Program-made: the position numbers and the translations under genes
From: Achromobacter pulmonis
GTDB lineage: Bacteria > Pseudomonadota > Gammaproteobacteria > Burkholderiales > Burkholderiaceae_B
Assembly: GCF_002885955.2 (NCBI RefSeq)
Contig: NZ_POQS01000009.1
Span: forward strand, 69,437-133,436
DNA: 64,000 nucleotides
Direction of reading: 5' to 3'
Shown: in pieces, positions 9,816 through 17,709 of the stretch
Layout of the letters: the number at the start of each line of letters is the position of its first letter
Numbering within the stretch: position 1 is the stretch's first letter
The notes under the pieces: generated by a model
The model's database searches: none
Told to the model about the DNA's origin: nothing
What the model saw: the letters and a program-made list of their open reading frames with translations, nothing else

Positions 9816-10220
9816 ATGAAGATTCTGCAACCGCCGGATTGGATGGCGCCCCGGGGCTATTCGAATGGTGTGCTCACCGAGATGCAGGTGGGCAGCAAGC
9901 TCGTTTTCGTGGGCGGACAGGTGGGGTGGAATGGCCAGCAGCAGTTCGAGTCGGACGACCTGGCGGAGCAGGTGCGCCAGACGCTGGCGAACATCGTCGC
10001 GATCCTGGCCGAGGGCGGCGCGAAGCCCGAGCATATCGTCCGCATGACGTGGTACGTGACGGACAAGGACGAGTATGTGGCGGCCTATCCCGCCATCGGC
10101 AAGCATTACCGGGAGTACATCGGCCGGCACTTTCCGGCGATGACGGCGGTGGAGGTGGCCGATCTGGTCGAGGACCGGGCCAAGGTCGAGATCGAGGTGA
10201 CGGCGGTGGTGCCGGCTTGA
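9816..10220 (+). CDS. RidA-family (YjgF/YER057c/UK114) protein
   Basis: 134 residues with SKLVFVGGQVGWN, a DDLAEQVRQTLANIVAILAEGGAKPEHIVRMTWYVTDKDEY core and a C-terminal VEVADLVEDRAKVEIEVTAVV strand, all typical of RidA trimers. Canonical RidA deaminates reactive enamines and imines. The monooxygenase/reductase family of this operon yields a ring with an enamine-type amino group, so this member may remove that nitrogen as ammonia; this is inference. AGGATG precedes the start. It is the last gene of the operon; no intrinsic terminator follows, only repeats. Confidence 0.9.
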   Translation: MKILQPPDWMAPRGYSNGVLTEMQVGSKLVFVGGQVGWNGQQQFESDDLAEQVRQTLANIVAILAEGGAKPEHIVRMTWYVTDKDEYVAAYPAIGKHYREYIGRHFPAMTAVEVADLVEDRAKVEIEVTAVVPA

Positions 10221-10290
10221 TGGGCGCTTCTATAAACTAAACGCCCGTCGCGCGGGGCTGGCCTCCGGTTCTTGAGACGCCCGTCGCGGC

Positions 10291-10430
10291 GGGGCCCCGG
10301 GGTGCGCGGGGCCACGATTGCGGTCCGGAGCCTTCGCTCCGGACTACCCCTTCGTCATCTTCGTCACCGCCTTCGGCGGTTCCTTCAGATTCCCTAGGGC
10401 TTATCGACGCCCCGCGCACCCCGGGGCCCC
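10291..10430 (-). repeat. MITE-like element, right copy, with 21-bp perfect terminal inverted repeats
   Basis: Bases 10291-10311 are the exact reverse complement of 10410-10430. The interior has a GTCCGGAG/CTCCGGAC hairpin and an ACCGCC-TTC-GGCGGT hairpin. The interior is the inverted match of the element at 2029-2190. The two elements lie at the two ends of the anthraniloyl-CoA operon. Confidence 0.78.
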
Positions 10431-10520
10431 ACCACGCCGTGCTGCATCGGGCCTAATGTGGCGTTCGCCGGGAACGGGTGGTGTGCTTGGCATTCTGTTC
10501 GCGGGCGGCTGTGTTGCGAA

Positions 10521-10586
10521 GATCTTGCGGGGTCCGCCCCATGTCGGCCGCGCGGGCGGCCTCATGGGGCTTGCAGGCGTCTTGCG
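10521..10586. repeat. REP-like palindromic unit, copy 2
   Basis: It has the same GATCTTGCGG left flank, GGCCGCGCGGGCGGCC core (10546-10561) and GCGTCTTGC right flank as 1664-1728. The outer stem GCCCCAT/ATGGGGC (10536-10542 and 10564-10570) replaces CCGAAGA/TCTTCGG of copy 1, a compensated change. Confidence 0.75.
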
Positions 10587-10622
10587 GCGCGGATTCGTTG
10601 AACCGGTGGTGTACGGAACGTT

Positions 10623-10692
10623 GGGCCGTAGGATGGGTGCAGCGCGCCAAGGACTAGGCAAGAATTCAATCGCCAAGCGCGCGTAACCCATC
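10623..10692. repeat. GGCCGTAGGATGGGT...ACCCATC extragenic repeat, copy A
   Basis: It starts GGGCCGTAGGATGGGTGC and ends AACCCATC, with a 45-50 base middle. The unit recurs in inverse orientation at 36243-36312. Similar TAGGATGGGT...ACCCATC units are scattered in many proteobacterial genomes (from memory); function unknown. Confidence 0.6.
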
Positions 10693-10736
10693 GGCCGGCG
10701 AAGCCGGCATCCAGCCCCGGCATCCGACCCTGGCAT

Positions 10737-11717
10737 TCAAACCCGCCGCGTCTCCCGCGGCAATTCCCCGAACCGCTCCCGGTAATACTCCGAAAACCGG
10801 CCCAGGTGCCCGAAGCCCACGCCCAGCGCCACTTCGGTGACGCTGGCGCCGGCGTCGGACTTCAGTTTCTGCCTGGCCGTGTCCAGCCGCAGCGCGCGCA
10901 GCGCGTTCATGGGGGTGGTGTCGCGGTGTTCCTGGAACAGCCGCGTCAGCGCGCTGGCGCTGGCGCCGGCGTGGCGGGCGATGTCCATCAGGGTCAGGGG
11001 GGCGGACAGGTGCTCGCGCATGTAGGACTCGGCCAGGGCCAGGCGGCGGGGGACCGCCGAAGCCAGGCCGGCGCGCGCCTGCCAGCTGTTGGGCTGGTTG
11101 TAGAGCAGGTGCAGCATCAGGGTGTCTTCCAGGTGTTCCAGCCACGCCGCGGGCGGGCGCGGCGCGCCGTCGTCCAGCGTGGGCAGCAGATGGATCAGGC
11201 TTGCGACCATGCTGCACCAGGCGGCCCCTACGGGCGTGTCCAGGCGCAGCGCGGGGGCGAAGTCCAGCGGGCCGGCGGCGGCTTCGCCGAAGGCGCGCAG
11301 GCCGATGGCTTCGAGCTTGCCGCGCGGAATCTTGAGCAGCAGCTGTTCGCAGCCGGCTTCCCAGTGCAGGCGCAGCGGGCGGTTGGGGGCGATGACGGCG
11401 GCGCAGTCGGGGCCGGCGTCGACGCGGTCGGCGCCGCATTCGATGCAGGCGCGGCCGCGCAGCGGCACCTGCACCAGCATGAAGTCCTGGAGGCGGTCGG
11501 GTTCGATGTGGACTTCGGCGCCGTAGCGCAGCGTACAGACGGTCAGCGAGCCGAAGCGGGCGCGGTTGAGCTGCGCGTCCACGCGTCCGCCTTTCCAGGT
11601 CAGGCGGTGCTCCTTCAGCGCTTCGGACACGAGCGTGCGCGTCTCGTCCTGCTGCGTGGAGCTGAAGACGCGCCGCTGCAACAGGGGCGCCAGCGTGGAT
11701 CGGGACCAGCCATGCAT
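10737..11717 (-). CDS. AraC-family transcriptional regulator
   Basis: 326 residues from the ATG at 11717, chosen because GGAGG lies five bases upstream; an in-frame ATG at 11732 is open but sits on that ribosome-binding site. The N-terminal ~210 residues resemble the AraC-binding-like cupin domain. The C-terminal ~100 residues hold the two helix-turn-helix units (LTLMDIARHAGASASALTRLFQEHRDTTPMNALRALRLDTARQ and VTEVALGVGFGHLGRFSEYYRERFGELPRE). It is divergent from the aromatic cluster at 11933-17709 and is its most likely activator; the effector is unknown. Confidence 0.9.
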   Translation of the reverse strand: MHGWSRSTLAPLLQRRVFSSTQQDETRTLVSEALKEHRLTWKGGRVDAQLNRARFGSLTVCTLRYGAEVHIEPDRLQDFMLVQVPLRGRACIECGADRVDAGPDCAAVIAPNRPLRLHWEAGCEQLLLKIPRGKLEAIGLRAFGEAAAGPLDFAPALRLDTPVGAAWCSMVASLIHLLPTLDDGAPRPPAAWLEHLEDTLMLHLLYNQPNSWQARAGLASAVPRRLALAESYMREHLSAPLTLMDIARHAGASASALTRLFQEHRDTTPMNALRALRLDTARQKLKSDAGASVTEVALGVGFGHLGRFSEYYRERFGELPRETRRV

Positions 11718-11791
11718 GCATGCCTCCGGCACGGGAACCCTCCCGTATCTGCGGCCAGGGTAATGTAAAGCGCGCGCGCGTGGAATTAAGT

Positions 11792-11823
11792 GAATCCCGG
11801 ATAAGGCTGACAGGAATCGGATA
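11792..11823. promoter_or_regulatory. Candidate AraC-type direct-repeat operator
   Basis: GAATCCCGGATA (11792-11803) and GAATCGGATA (11814-11823) are near-direct repeats starting 22 bases apart, about two helical turns. They lie in the 215-bp gap between the divergent AraC gene and the binding-protein gene. The arrangement suits tandem AraC monomers; unproven. Confidence 0.4.
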
Positions 11824-11932
11824 GAGCCGCCCGGCCCGCCGGCCTAAGCTGGCAGGACGGCAGGGTGGACCGTGGCAGACGGCTTCTGTCAGCGTTGCGC
11901 CGGCGCGGCCGGCGGGGAAAACGGGGTGGCTC

Positions 11933-13111
11933 ATGAATCGAAACCTATGGCGCCGGCATGCGCTGGCGGCGCTGGCCTGTATGGCCGCCGCGGCGCATGC
12001 GTCGGCGGCCGACCAGATCAAGATCGGCCTGCTGACCACGCTGTCCGGGCCGGGCGCGGCGCTGGGCAACGAGATCCGCGACGGCTTCAATCTGGCGCTG
12101 CAGCATACGGGCGGCAAGCTGGGCGGGCTGCAGGCGGAAGTGGTGGTGGCCGACGACCAGCAGAAGGCCGACACCGGGCGCCAGGCGGTGGAGCGCCTGC
12201 TCAAGCGTGACCGCGTCGACGTGATGACCGGCATCGTGTTCTCGAACGTGCTGCTGCCGGTGATGCCCGCCATCCTGCAGTCGGGCACGATCTACCTGAG
12301 CACCAACACCGGTCCGGAAAACTACGCCGGCGCAGGCTGCAACCCCAACTTCTTCGCCGTGGCCTGGCAGAACGAGGACATCCCGGCCGCGATGGGCAAA
12401 TACGCCGCCGACCAGGGCTACAAGCGCGTGGCGCTGATCGCGCCGGACTATCCCGGCGGGCGCGAGTCGCTCAACGGCTTCAAGCGGCTGTACAAGGGCG
12501 GCCTGTCCGAAGAGATCTACACCCAGCTCGGCCAGCTGGACTACGGCGTGGAAATCACTCGGCTGCGCGCCAGCAAGCCGGACGCGGTGTTCTTCTTCCT
12601 GCCCGGCGGCATGGGCGTGAATTTCATCAAGCAGTTCAACGGCGCGGGCCTGGGCAAGGAGATCGCGCTGCTGGCGCCGGGCTTCTCGGGCGACGAGGAC
12701 ACCATCGCCGCGGTCGGCGCGCCCATCGAGGGCCTGCGCAACACGGCCCAGTGGGCCGCCGAACTGGACAACCCCGCCAACCGCAAGTTCGTCGAGGATT
12801 TCACCAAGACCTACAAGCGCAGCCCCACGCTCTACGCCTCGCAGGGTTATGACGCGGCCATGCTGCTCGACAGCGCGGTGCGCCAGACCGGCGGCAAGCT
12901 CGGCGCCGACGCGCTGCGCCCGGCCTTGCGGCGCGCGGACTTCAAGTCGGTGCGCGGCGATTTCAAGTTCAACACCAACCACTATCCGATACAGAACTAC
13001 TACCTGCGCATCGTCGAGGCGGGCGCGGGCGGCAAGCTGTCCAACAAACTGTCGGGCACGGTGCTGACCCAGTACCACGACCCGTTCGCCGCTTCCTGCC
13101 GGATGAAGTAG
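11933..13111 (+). CDS. Branched-chain amino acid/aromatic-type ABC transporter substrate-binding protein (orphan)
   Basis: 392 residues. The signal peptide is MNRNLWRRHALAALACMAAAAHASA with cleavage before ADQIKIGLLTT. The mature part is the type I periplasmic binding fold of the LivK/HmgE kind (GLLTTLSGPGAALGNEIRDGFNLAL, a later ASQGYDAAMLLDSAV). Many such proteins bind aromatic acids rather than amino acids. No permease or ATPase gene accompanies it, so it must use a transporter encoded elsewhere. First gene of the cluster facing the AraC regulator. Confidence 0.9.
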   Translation: MNRNLWRRHALAALACMAAAAHASAADQIKIGLLTTLSGPGAALGNEIRDGFNLALQHTGGKLGGLQAEVVVADDQQKADTGRQAVERLLKRDRVDVMTGIVFSNVLLPVMPAILQSGTIYLSTNTGPENYAGAGCNPNFFAVAWQNEDIPAAMGKYAADQGYKRVALIAPDYPGGRESLNGFKRLYKGGLSEEIYTQLGQLDYGVEITRLRASKPDAVFFFLPGGMGVNFIKQFNGAGLGKEIALLAPGFSGDEDTIAAVGAPIEGLRNTAQWAAELDNPANRKFVEDFTKTYKRSPTLYASQGYDAAMLLDSAVRQTGGKLGADALRPALRRADFKSVRGDFKFNTNHYPIQNYYLRIVEAGAGGKLSNKLSGTVLTQYHDPFAASCRMK

Positions 13112-13139
13112 GGCGGATGCCCGCAACCAGGAGACACGC

Positions 13140-14384
13140 ATGACCCCCAGCATTACCACGCGCGACGTGACGGTCGCCTCGCACGACGGCAAATCCTTCG
13201 GCGCCTATCTGGCGGTGCCGGCCTGCGGGCACGGCCCGGGCCTGGTGCTGTGCCAGGAGATCTTCGGGGTGAACGACTTCATGCGCCGCGCCGCGCAGCT
13301 GCTGGCCGAGGAAGGCTACGTGGTGCTGGTGCCCGACCTGTTCTGGCGCCAGCAGCCCGGCATCCAGCTGACCGACGGCCCGGCCGACATGCCGCGCGCC
13401 TTCGAGCTGTACCAGGGCTTCGACGTGGAACTGGGCCTGCGCGACATCGGTTCGTCCGTCGCCGCGCTGCGCGATCTGCCCGAGCAGCGGGGCGGCGTGG
13501 GCGTGCTGGGCTACTGCCTGGGCGGCAAGCTGGCCTATCTGGCCGCGTGCAGGCTCGACGTGGACGTGGCGGTGGGCTATTACGGCGTGGGCATCGAACA
13601 GAGCCTGGACGAGGCCGCCGGGCTGCGCGGCCGGCTGGTGCTGCACATCGCCGAGCAGGACGGCTATTGCCCGCCGCCGGCGCGCCAGCGCATCCTGGAG
13701 GCGCTGGGCGGCAAGCCCGGCGTGGAGCTGTACGTCTACCCGGGCGTGGACCACGCCTTCGCGCGCACCGGCGGCGAGCACTACGACAAGCCCTCGGCGC
13801 TGATGGCGCACCAGCGCAGCATGGCCGCGCTGCAGCGCGCCATCGGGCCGGAGTTCGATTATTCGCACCTGTGGGACAAGCATTGCGAATACGAATTCGG
13901 CACGCGCGACGTGGCGGCCACCATGGCCACGATGGTGGCCGAGCCCTATGTGAACCATATCCCCACCATGACCGGCGGCGTGGGCTACAAGGAGCTGAGC
14001 CGCTTCTACCAGCATCACTTCGTCAACAACAACCCGCCCGACACCCGCCTGGTGCCGCTGTCGCGCACGGTGGGCGCCACGCAGATCGTGGACGAGCTGC
14101 TGTTCTGCTTCACCCACACCACCGAGATCGACTGGCTGCTGCCGGGCGTGAAGCCCACGGGCAAGTACGTGGAGATCCCGCTGGTGGCCATCGTCAAGTT
14201 CCGCGGCGACAAGCTCTACCACGAGCACATCTATTGGGACCAGGCCAGCGTGATGGTGCAGGTGGGGCTGCTGGACCCCAAGGGCCTGCCCACCGCCGGC
14301 CGCGAGACGGCGGCCAAGCTGCTCGACGAGACGCTGCCGTCGAACACGCTGATGGCGCGCTGGCAGGAAAGCGCGGGCAAATAG
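13140..14384 (+). CDS. Dienelactone hydrolase fused to a SnoaL/NTF2-like domain
   Basis: 414 residues. Residues 1 to ~235 are a dienelactone hydrolase with oxyanion segment QEIFGVN and a complete Cys-Asp-His triad: C126 in GYCLGGK, D174 and H205 in DHAF. Plain dienelactone hydrolases end here at about 235 residues. The extra ~180 residues (EFDYSHLWDKHCEYEFGTRDVAATMATM... to the end) look like a nuclear-transport-factor-2/SnoaL-like domain. The gene begins 28 bases after the binding-protein gene with AGGAGA as ribosome-binding site. It would hydrolyse an enol-lactone or a related ester in the pathway; substrate unknown. Confidence 0.85.
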   Translation: MTPSITTRDVTVASHDGKSFGAYLAVPACGHGPGLVLCQEIFGVNDFMRRAAQLLAEEGYVVLVPDLFWRQQPGIQLTDGPADMPRAFELYQGFDVELGLRDIGSSVAALRDLPEQRGGVGVLGYCLGGKLAYLAACRLDVDVAVGYYGVGIEQSLDEAAGLRGRLVLHIAEQDGYCPPPARQRILEALGGKPGVELYVYPGVDHAFARTGGEHYDKPSALMAHQRSMAALQRAIGPEFDYSHLWDKHCEYEFGTRDVAATMATMVAEPYVNHIPTMTGGVGYKELSRFYQHHFVNNNPPDTRLVPLSRTVGATQIVDELLFCFTHTTEIDWLLPGVKPTGKYVEIPLVAIVKFRGDKLYHEHIYWDQASVMVQVGLLDPKGLPTAGRETAAKLLDETLPSNTLMARWQESAGK

Positions 14385-14393
14385 GAGGAAGGC

Positions 14394-15740
14394 ATGTCAT
14401 ACACCGAAGCGCAACTGGCCGCCCTGGTGCGCGGCGACAGCGTGCATCGCGCGGTCTACACCGACCCGGCCATTTTCGACCTGGAGATGCAGCGCATCTA
14501 CGGCCGCGCCTGGATCTACGTGGGCCATGAAAGCCAGGTGCCCAGGACCGGCGACTATCACACCACCCGCGTGGGCGACCAGGACGTGCTGATGGTGCGC
14601 GCCGCCGACGGCCGCGTGCACGTGCTGTACAACCGCTGCCCGCACAAGGGCGCCAAGGTGGTGGCGGACGGCGACGGCTGCGCCGGCAAGTTCTTCCGCT
14701 GTCCCTACCATGCCTGGACCTTCAAGCTGGACGGCAGCCACCTGGGCGTGCCGCTCAAGCAGGGCCTGGAGGGAACGGCCTACGACCCGGCCGATCCCGC
14801 GTTCTCGATGCGCCGGCTGGCGCGGGTGGAAAGCTACCGCGGCTTCGTGTTCGCCAGCCAGTCGGCCGAGGGGCCGGGGCTGGAGGAATTCCTGGGCGGC
14901 GTGCGCTCGTCCATCGACAACCTCTGCGACCGCTCGCCGGTGGGCGAGGTGGAGGTCGCCGGCGGCATTTTCCGCGTCATGCAGCGCTCGAACTGGAAGG
15001 TGTTCTACGAGAACCTGCACGACACCATGCACGCCCGCGTCACGCACGAGTCGTCCTATGCCGCCGCGCGCGACGAGGCCAAGGAGCTGGGCGAGATGCC
15101 GCTGGAGCTGCACATCATGGACGGCAACGGCGAGCCTTATGAATTCTGGGAAAAGCTGGAGCTGCGCGCCTACGCCAACGGCCACGGCTACATGGAAGGC
15201 ATCTTCAACCCCGGCGCGGCCGAGCGCGATCCGGTGTCGCGCGCGCATTTCGAAACCCTGACGGCCGCCTATGGCGAGGCGCGGGCGCGCGAGATCCTGG
15301 GCATGAACCGCCACAACACCGTGATCTACGGCAGCGGCTCGCCCCATACCGTGTTCCAGCAGTTCCGCGTGATCCGGCCCATCGCGGTGGACCGGACCAT
15401 GATCGAGATCCAGACCTTCCGCTGCAAGGGCGCGCCGGACGGCGTGTTCAAGCGCGCCATGCTGTACGCCAACGTCATCAACTCGCCCTCGTCGAACGTG
15501 ATGCCGGACGACATCGAGCTGTACAACCGCTGCCAGGAAGGCAACGCCACGCGCGGTGGCGAGTGGGTCAGCATGCACCGCTACCACGGCACCGACCGCA
15601 GCGACCCCGACGGCATGGTGTCGGTCAATGGCACCAGCGAGCTGCCGATGCGCAATCAGTTCCACGCCTGGAAGACTTATATGCAAGCCGGCGCCACCAC
15701 CACCGCCGCGGCCGCCGAGGGAGACCGAGCATGTTGCTAG
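14394..15740 (+). CDS. Aromatic-ring-hydroxylating dioxygenase, alpha (Rieske) subunit
   Basis: 448 residues. The Rieske [2Fe-2S] ligands are C82/H84 (RCPHKGAK) and C103/H106 (RCPYHAWTF). The mononuclear iron motif is in ENLHDTMHARVTH. The fold and length match benzoate-, anthranilate- or salicylate-type oxygenase large subunits. AGGAGG precedes the start. It needs a ferredoxin and reductase for electrons, and none is encoded nearby. It overlaps the beta-subunit gene by ten bases. The substrate cannot be read from the sequence. Confidence 0.92.
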   Translation: MSYTEAQLAALVRGDSVHRAVYTDPAIFDLEMQRIYGRAWIYVGHESQVPRTGDYHTTRVGDQDVLMVRAADGRVHVLYNRCPHKGAKVVADGDGCAGKFFRCPYHAWTFKLDGSHLGVPLKQGLEGTAYDPADPAFSMRRLARVESYRGFVFASQSAEGPGLEEFLGGVRSSIDNLCDRSPVGEVEVAGGIFRVMQRSNWKVFYENLHDTMHARVTHESSYAAARDEAKELGEMPLELHIMDGNGEPYEFWEKLELRAYANGHGYMEGIFNPGAAERDPVSRAHFETLTAAYGEARAREILGMNRHNTVIYGSGSPHTVFQQFRVIRPIAVDRTMIEIQTFRCKGAPDGVFKRAMLYANVINSPSSNVMPDDIELYNRCQEGNATRGGEWVSMHRYHGTDRSDPDGMVSVNGTSELPMRNQFHAWKTYMQAGATTTAAAAEGDRACC

Positions 15741-16264
15741 ACCTGGATTTCGACGTCGCCACCGACGGCCTGGCGCCGGCCGAGGTCCCGGCCGACGCCT
15801 ATCACCGGATCGCGCAGTTCCTGTACCGCGAGGCGCGCCTGCTGGACGAGCGCCGCTACGCCGAATGGCAGGCGCTGTGGACGGACGACGGCATGTACTG
15901 GATGCCGCGCGTGCCCGGCCAGCAAAGCCCCTACGACCACATTTCGCTGTTCTGGGAGGACCGCATGCTGCGCGACGTGCGCGTGCGCCGGCTGGAGCAT
16001 CCGCGCAACTGGTCGCAGCAGCCGCCCACGCGCAGCGTGCGGCTGGTGGGCGGGGTGCAGGTCGAGGGCGTGGACGCCGGCGGCAATCTGGTGGTGCATT
16101 CCGTTTTCCAGATGACCGAATGGCGCAAGCGCCAGCCGCGCCAGCTGGCCGGACGCTACACCCATAAGCTGGCCGCCGAGGGCGACAGCTGGCGCATCCG
16201 CATGAAGCGCGTGGACCTGGTCAATTGCGAGGACGTGCACGACGTGTTCGAGGGCTTCGTGTGA
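15731..16264 (+). CDS. Aromatic-ring-hydroxylating dioxygenase, beta subunit
   Basis: 177 residues, the usual size for the small subunit, with the SnoaL-like cone fold (AYHRIAQFLYREARLLDERRYAEWQALWTDDGMYWMPRVPGQ, then TRSVRLVGGVQVEG and a C-terminal WRIRMKRVDLVNCED). The ATG at 15731 lies within the end of the alpha gene, so the two subunits are coupled and made together. It has no cofactor and probably stabilises the alpha trimer. Confidence 0.9.
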   Translation: MLLDLDFDVATDGLAPAEVPADAYHRIAQFLYREARLLDERRYAEWQALWTDDGMYWMPRVPGQQSPYDHISLFWEDRMLRDVRVRRLEHPRNWSQQPPTRSVRLVGGVQVEGVDAGGNLVVHSVFQMTEWRKRQPRQLAGRYTHKLAAEGDSWRIRMKRVDLVNCEDVHDVFEGFV

Positions 16265-16875
16265 CGGCGGCCGATACCGCGGTGCTGGCGCTGCACTACC
16301 AGAACGACGTGCTGCATCCGGCCGGCAAGATCCGCGTCGGGCTGGACGCCGACGGCGATACGCGGCGGCGCGTGCTGGAAGGCGCGGCGGCGCTGCTCGC
16401 CGGCGCGCGGGCCGCCGGCCTGCCCATCGTGCACGTGCGCATCGCGTTCCGGCCCGACTACGCCGACCTGCTGCCCAATTGCGCCATCTTCCGCAACGTG
16501 GCGGCGATCGGCGCGGTGCCCGACGGACAATGGGGCAGCGAGTTCTACGAGGGCCTGCAGCCGCTGGCCGGCAGCGCGCGCGAATTCGTGGTCAAGCACA
16601 CCCGCATCAGCGCCTTCTACGGCACGCCGCTGGAAGAAACGCTGCGGCTGCTGGGCGCGCGCCGGCTGGTGGTGGCGGGCGTGGCCACGCATTCGGTGGT
16701 CGAGGGCACGGTGCGGCATGCGGCCGACATCGGTTTCGACGTCATGGTCGCGCAGGACGCTTGCGCCGCGGCCGACCCGGCGGCGCACCAGGCCTCGCTG
16801 GCCAGCATGCGCCTGATCGCGCGGATCGGCACGGTGGCGGACGCGCTGCGCTGGGCGGCCGCGCCGCCTGGATAA
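16261..16875 (+). CDS. Isochorismatase-like hydrolase lacking the catalytic cysteine
   Basis: 204 residues from a GTG that overlaps the beta-subunit stop (GTGA), which indicates coupling. Fold signatures are present: LALHYQND with the conserved Asp, FVVKHTRISAFYGTPLEETLR with the conserved Lys, and AGVATHSVVEGTVRHAADIGF. In amidase-type members the last motif reads GVATNVCVE with a nucleophilic Cys; here that position is Val. Isochorismatases proper have Gly there. It may therefore hydrolyse a vinyl ether or have another non-Cys mechanism. Role in the dioxygenase cluster unknown. Confidence 0.8.
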   Translation: MTAADTAVLALHYQNDVLHPAGKIRVGLDADGDTRRRVLEGAAALLAGARAAGLPIVHVRIAFRPDYADLLPNCAIFRNVAAIGAVPDGQWGSEFYEGLQPLAGSAREFVVKHTRISAFYGTPLEETLRLLGARRLVVAGVATHSVVEGTVRHAADIGFDVMVAQDACAAADPAAHQASLASMRLIARIGTVADALRWAAAPPG

Positions 16876-16884
16876 GGAAGAATC

Positions 16885-17709
16885 ATGGACTACACGGGTT
16901 TTCCAGGCGTGGCGGGCAGGACCGCCATTGTGACCGGCAGCACCCAGGGGCTGGGCGCGGACATCGCGCGCGGCCTGGCCGCGGCCGGCGCCAACGTGGT
17001 GCTGGTCGGGCGCAATGCCGAGGCCGGCCGGGCGCTGGAGCGCGAGCTGGGCGAACGGGCGCTGTACTGCGAGACCGACATCGGCCAGGACAGCCAGATA
17101 CGGCGCTGCATAGACGCCGCGCTGGCGCGCTTCGGGCGGCTGGACATCCTGGTCAACAACGCCTGCCAGTATGCGGACCGCGGGCTGGCCTCCAGCCGCG
17201 AGGAGTGGCACCGCACGCTGGACACCAACCTGGTGTCGGCGGCCATCTTCACGCAGCTGGCCGCGCCGCTGCTGCCGCGCGGCGGCGTGGTGGTGAACCT
17301 GGGCAGCACGGGCGGCAAGTTCGGCGCGGCCGGGCGCGCGCTGTATCCGGCCTCCAAGGCGGCGCTGCTGCAGATCACCAAGAATTTCGCGGTGGAACTG
17401 GCGCCGGCCGGCGTGCGGGTGCTGGCGGTGTCGCCGGCCTGGACCTGGTCGCCGTCGGTGCAGCAGTTGTCGGGCGGCTCGCGCGAGACGGCCGACGCCG
17501 TGGGCGCGCATTTCCATCCGCTGGGCCGGGTCGGTTCGGGCGAGGAGGTCGCGGCGGCGGTCTGTTTCGCCTGTTCCGACGCGGCGTCATGGATGACGGG
17601 CGTAGACCTGCCGGTGGACGGGGGATTCTCCATCCTGGGGCCGGACCGCGGCATTTCGCCGCGCGCCTGGTTCCAGGAACTGGCGCCGCAGGACGGCGTC
17701 AGCGGATGA
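16885..17709 (+). CDS. SDR-family oxidoreductase (possible diol dehydrogenase)
   Basis: 274 residues with cofactor motif TGSTQGLG and catalytic YPASK. The usual NNAG appears as NNAC (LVNNACQYADRG). The C-terminal segment is SWMTGVDLPVDGGF. Nine bases separate it from the hydrolase gene, with AAGGAAGAA as ribosome-binding site. In a ring-hydroxylating dioxygenase cluster an SDR commonly re-aromatises a cis-dihydrodiol; that role is inferred. It ends tail-to-tail with the FapA-type gene, the two overlapping by 11 bases. Confidence 0.87.
   Translation: MDYTGFPGVAGRTAIVTGSTQGLGADIARGLAAAGANVVLVGRNAEAGRALERELGERALYCETDIGQDSQIRRCIDAALARFGRLDILVNNACQYADRGLASSREEWHRTLDTNLVSAAIFTQLAAPLLPRGGVVVNLGSTGGKFGAAGRALYPASKAALLQITKNFAVELAPAGVRVLAVSPAWTWSPSVQQLSGGSRETADAVGAHFHPLGRVGSGEEVAAAVCFACSDAASWMTGVDLPVDGGFSILGPDRGISPRAWFQELAPQDGVSG

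Larger units (their letters stand above)
10221..10736. other. 516-bp intergenic stretch made of repeats
   Basis: It lies between the converging RidA gene and AraC-type regulator. It holds a MITE-like element (10291-10430), a REP-like palindrome (10521-10586) and a GGATGGGT...ACCCATC unit (10623-10692). No credible gene is seen. Confidence 0.75.
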
